Positions 59,490-64,000 of a stretch of 64,000 nt of DNA are shown piece after piece. The stretch's first letter is position 1; each line of letters opens with the position of its first letter. The stretch lies in assembly GCF_016859285.1 (NCBI RefSeq), contig NC_053401.1:11717161-11781160 (forward strand), given 5' to 3'. The notes beneath the pieces are model-generated. The model saw only the letters and a program-made list of their open reading frames with translations. It had not been told where the DNA came from and did no database searches. This DNA comes from Xiphias gladius. Its lineage: Eukaryota; Chordata; Actinopteri; Istiophoriformes; Xiphiidae. The position numbers and the translations under genes are program-made.

Positions 59490-61115
59490 CATTTACTGTA
59501 CTGTACAGACACTGTAACATTAAAGATTTAGCATTTGTGAGAGGCCGATATCCTCAGGCCTCTCTGACTCAGTGTGACTGATTTACTTTTTACTGTAGTG
59601 AGGAAAAGTTCTGGCAGAGAGATCGCATCAGCCCTACCTGCAGACTTATTATAGAGCCCATCCTAGTCTGTTAGTCCATTATCTCTCTCTGTCTCTCATT
59701 CTTTCGTTTTCCACGTTTCTTTCTCTCAAATTAATAATTTTTATATGGTGGGTAATTTGTTTGCCTGCACCTTTCTGACTCTGTTTCTCTCTTTGCCTCC
59801 CTCTTCTTCTATCCCAAGCGTCAAACCAGACATTTCTCACTCAATTATTCAGATGACTGCTGGGTCAGGCTGGTCCTTCTGCTACATTTCATCTCCTGGG
59901 AATGAGCGATGAGCTCTCGAATGTAAGTTATTCCTGCACGGAGTTCAGATTCCCCACTTAGCTCCGCTTCTCAGTTGTTCAAAAGTTATCATTAGGCTTG
60001 TGTGACCATTTTCAAAATTCTGTAACATTGTTGGCGACTCATACAAATTGCTGCTAATAATGTTCAGAGAGTTTATAGTGATTAGATGCTGTCATGTGGA
60101 AACTGCAAAGTCTGTGATTTGGTTTGGTTTTTTTCGTTTTTGTTTAATGGAACATTTACTTGGATGTTTGTGTGTTTAGGTATGTTACAAGACCTGTGCC
60201 CTTGGGATGTATATTTTCTCAAATATATGACAATCAATAGCAAAGGAAGGACGTTTTTCTCATTCGTGGCAAACTTACTTTCTTCAGATACAGCGTTTTT
60301 ACAAGACAGTTCAGTTACACTGACCTGGCTGTGGTTAGCTAGCCTGTAATTAACTGGAAAGAGAGTTGCTGGACATATCCTATCCTATCCCCTATCACCA
60401 CATCACAGAGATAATGGCTACATTAGCAGCATCTCAGAGACAGAGAGAGACATAGTGCTGCATTTGTCTGGAATGTGGCACCGACCCTGATAAGGAGAAG
60501 GCCTGGACAAGCTACAAAGAGAGCGAGGGCTACTCACTAATCATATATATGTCTTTTTCCCCTTTCTTTCCCACACCACACTCCTAGTTTTTCTGTTCCA
60601 TTTTTCACATCCTACACTCCTGCTTCAGTCTTCTTTCTCCTGCCCTCTCCACCACTTTTACCCTTTTTACCTCCTTCATGTGTTTAGTGGCTTTCTCCCA
60701 CTCTTAGCTCAGCTGAGAAAGAGCCAGGAAATTCCCCGTGACATCGGGATTCACAGTGTAACTCTTGTTATAGGAGCAGCCCTTAATGTGGGTATATGAA
60801 TTATATTCCTGTGTCTGCCCACACACTGCTGGCTGACCCTGCTATGACCATCCTAGAACAGCAGCTAATAGATGCCCGCACATGCATGCCCACTCACACT
60901 GATAAACACACATTCTCGGATGAATAATAATGTACTATGATGTGTTAGATTACCTGTGATTAGACTATGTAGGTCAGGACATGGTGGCACATCTACTTCC
61001 CTCACCTTCTCGCTTTCTATCTTTGCTTTTTATCTTTTTTAATAAGCTGACTCTTTAGAATGCCTCTTCCTCCACAGGTAGCTGCAGGGTCAGGGTTTGG
61101 CATGCATGAATCGCG
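59490..61115. other. Gene-free stretch 13
   Basis: No supported gene or complete repeat. Confidence 0.5.
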
Positions 61116-61120
61116 GACTA

Positions 61121-61195
<75 letters not shown>
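61121..61195. repeat. (TG)n microsatellite
   Basis: About 74 bases of TG. Confidence 0.95.
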
Positions 61196-61197
<2 letters not shown>

Positions 61198-61724
61198 ATA
61201 CATGCAGAAGTACATGGACTTATGTTGCTGTGCCCACTGCTGGAGTCTGCACACTGTGTTGGGGGGAAAACATTAGTAAATCCTGGCTAAGCAGACCACA
61301 TCCTCTTCACCCTAAAGCGCTGCAGGTAATGAGACAGAGGTGGTGTTACCTCTTAAAGGGGCGGCAGGAGATGACGGGCAAGATTCACTGCCAAGTATCT
61401 CTTCCTACAACCTAGAGACAATTGTAGGCAGACTGTGCAAGATGAATTGCTTTAACTTGGAGAGACAGGGTCTTTATTTGCATTTTATTATAGCATATTA
61501 CCTTGTGGCTTTAATCCAGTTCATTAACTCGTGTATTAACCTGTGGAAAAGTTTCGTAATTACACTATTTTACTGTTTGCTTGGTCAGAACCCCCCCCCC
61601 CAGCTGAGTATGTAATGAGAAACAGAGGTATGTGCATGTGTGTTATCACAGATGTTAAAAGTAGCATCAAGACTTGGGTCATCACATTCAGTATATAAAG
61701 TTTATGGATCACAAACGCAATTAA

Positions 61725-61925
61725 AATCATCCTGAGGGGAACATGAATACGAAATTTCATAGAAATCCATTGATAGTTGTTGAGACCTCTCACTCAACCA
61801 CAAATGTCAGCCTCATGGTAGACCAAAGTCAGTAGGATTCATCATCTGGGGCCCATGATTGTCTCTACAAGTTCCGTGGCAATCCATCCAATAGATGAGA
61901 TATTTCAGGCTGGACCCAACTGGTG
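61725..61925 (-). repeat. Dispersed repeat family C, inverted copy 2
   Basis: GAAATTTCATAGAAATCCATTG, GTAGGATTCATCATCTGGGG and GTGGCAATCCATCCAATAG match the inverted copy at 54030-54545. Confidence 0.6.
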
Positions 61926-61929
61926 ACAA

Positions 61930-63584
61930 ACCGACAGACTGACTAAAAAGAGCTGAGAATCTTCTATGTGGTTCACATTCTTAACATAGTACATCATGCT
62001 AACTCATACTGAGACAACATAGGTCTATGCATTGAAAACTAAAACAAATGTTCATTGTCCCAAACAACCCAACTCTGCAAACAAAAGCATCCTTTTCCAG
62101 AGTGCAGTGTTGCAAACGTCAGTACATACGTCATTCAAATATTGTACGGAATAACACTATTTTGTTTCACAGAGGAGATGTTGCAACCACATCCTCTCTT
62201 GTCAGTAAAGGCTTGTGTCAAATCCCCACGGTTTGATTTCTCTCCTCATTGCTGTTTGTCTTTAGCTTAGTGGTATTATACTCAGTCCACATCCTGTCTT
62301 TGAAGCTATGAGGACAAGAGAAAAAAAAAATATGGAGAAGGGCATGAATATGCCATTTTTGTTCACATGAATGTATGTTCGGGCCACACACTGTCAATCT
62401 TAACATCTTTTGGGTTTGTGCCAGTGAACTGTCAAATTTAAAGCTTCGAACACATCATCGAGGTATGAAATACCTTTTCAAGCCCCAAGTTTGCCTAGGA
62501 AAAACCCCTTATGAGCCAGAATTATGGTTCTGATTAATGATGTTTATGGCACAGCACGATGCAGGTATCCCATTGTGGCTGACATTTTACATTACAACTA
62601 ACTCTGAATGAGTGAAATACTTGTTGAGATGAGCATTTTTTGTGGTGAAAGAAATGCCAACTGAGGACAAGGCAACTGGGAGGAGAGCAGCACAGAGGAG
62701 AACTGGCTGTTAGCAGACATAATGGGAACCAGCCCTGCTGGTAGAGAGGTAATTAAACTGCACAGCACAATGGCGTCACCACTTGTAAAGTCTTCAAGAG
62801 AAATTTTTACCTCCTAGCTCTTTCTACTTTTCCTTTCGACTCCCGTGTATCTGTAAAAAGAGATTCCGTTGAATCTAGTGACAGAGTTCAGCTTAATATC
62901 CTCAACAGTAGTGTGGAAAAAGATGCGTAATGCCCACTAAGTCCCTGGATAAACATAAATATGGATGACGAGTGCTTTGACCACTTTTGCTGTTTTTTTC
63001 TTTTTCATTTTTCTAGTTTCTTTTCATCAATTATCAAGATATCTCAAGATATCTTAAAATGTCTAAACCACCATATGTAAATTATAGCATATATAACTTG
63101 AACCTCTATACAGTTAAAACCAAATGAAGCATTTCATTTTTCAGGATAAACAATCAGTGTTTTGCTAAATAATAAGTAAAGTTATCAGACCAACAAAATC
63201 AATGCCAACAAATAATTTTTTTTTTTTTTTTGAATGTTACTGTTTTTCCTATTCTCCAGCGTCAGACAAACTCACGAATGCTGTTTTTTTTTTTATATAT
63301 CTCTGCTTGCAATTTAGTTTTTGGAGGCAGACTGTTCAAGGTTGAGATTTGTCAAGTTTAGCCCAATAACTGGATGTCTTGTAAAGTTATGTAGCAGCTC
63401 AAGTGACATCTATTTTTAGTGGTGAAGAATTACAGCTTCTGCAGCAGTGTAATACTTGACTGGGTTTCCTAATGTTTCAGTTTTTCCGAACAAGCATATT
63501 CACAAGCACATAAAGAATCCTGCTATCTCAGAAATCACTGTAGATTATGTGAAGTAATTCATTTTTAATATTTTAGATGATAAT
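61930..63584. other. Gene-free stretch 14
   Basis: No supported gene; poly-T runs near 63217 and 63284. Confidence 0.5.
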
Positions 63585-63943
63585 ATTAAAGCTGCGCTAA
63601 GCAATATTTTGATAATAACTGTGGATGAAGTGTCTTTTTGGAATGTGTGAAGGGTTGCCCCTAACGACAAACCCATATAGAATTATCACCCAACTCTGCA
63701 GTTCTCCTAGGCTCTATGGACATTTTAGCATCTTTCAGCTTATTGCTTTGGTTTTATCGCCCATAACGTTACTGTTCAGGTTCACTCTGATAGCTCGAAT
63801 GAACCTTGTTTCCAGCAGCGGTAGGCAGGTGTTTTTGCACCTGCAACATCATCATTTTGCTGCATGATGATGTTGTCTGTGTCTGCTGGATGTGTAAATA
63901 GGCAATTGTTGCCTATAAATATATCAGTTAATGCAGCTTTAAT
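63585..63943. mobile_element. MITE family D, short form (359 bp)
   Basis: ATTAAAGCTGC at the left is repeated inverted at the right (GCAGCTTTAAT). Shares AGAATTATCACCCAACTCTG and TAAATAGGCAA-type blocks with the 40148-40702 copy but lacks about 200 internal bases. Confidence 0.75.
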
Positions 63944-64000
63944 GTCTTTGTTTTAAAAGATAAATTTCAAGGTGGACCATAAAGTTATATTTCACTTTAA

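Noticed and set aside
30050..64000. tRNA, rRNA or CRISPR-like arrays
   Set aside because: Looked for cloverleaf B boxes, rRNA words and regularly spaced repeats; found only a weak B-box-like word at 56126, too little for a tRNA gene.

Overview
This is vertebrate nuclear DNA, almost certainly from a ray-finned (teleost) fish. Genes are split by short GT-AG introns, the sequence is AT-rich with very long (CA/TG)n, GATA and AAT microsatellites, and non-coding stretches carry short terminal-inverted-repeat elements, SINE tails and a decayed Tc1-like transposon of the kind common in fish. There are no prokaryotic genes, CRISPR arrays, phage genes or RNA genes that I can support.

Three multi-exon genes can be assembled completely by hand from splice sites and reading frame. 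(1) 773-5128, + strand: a 256-residue tetraspanin in 9 coding exons. (2) 8143-14686, - strand: a second, 262-residue tetraspanin, also in 9 coding exons. The two lie tail to tail and have the same exon order, all phase-0 introns and nearly identical exon lengths, so they are a local inverted duplicate pair. (3) 23464-29737, + strand: a 678-residue TruD-family pseudouridine synthase, recognisable as PUS7L, in 9 coding exons with its polyadenylation signal at 30024.

Layout: 1-770 upstream flank with an AT run and GATA repeat; 773-6460 tetraspanin A with its 3' UTR; 6460-7660 short convergent intergenic gap; 7660-15370 tetraspanin B, its 3' UTR and its probable distal promoter; 15400-22850 repeat-rich intergenic DNA with one weak coding-like island on the minus strand (20806-21030); 22860-30030 PUS7L; 30030-64000 about 34 kb with no gene I can support, only microsatellites, MITE-like elements, SINE fragments and a few unique AT-rich stretches that could be regulatory.

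I did not find a novel multi-gene system. The observations most worth a second look are the convergent tetraspanin pair with different cytoplasmic tails, a 1.1-kb TIR element lying 7 bp from a splice donor of tetraspanin B, a CCAAT-box pair that together with a poly-T/CAG acceptor implies a hidden non-coding first exon for tetraspanin B, and several MITE families with visible terminal inverted repeats. All product calls are from reading motifs; no database search was possible.
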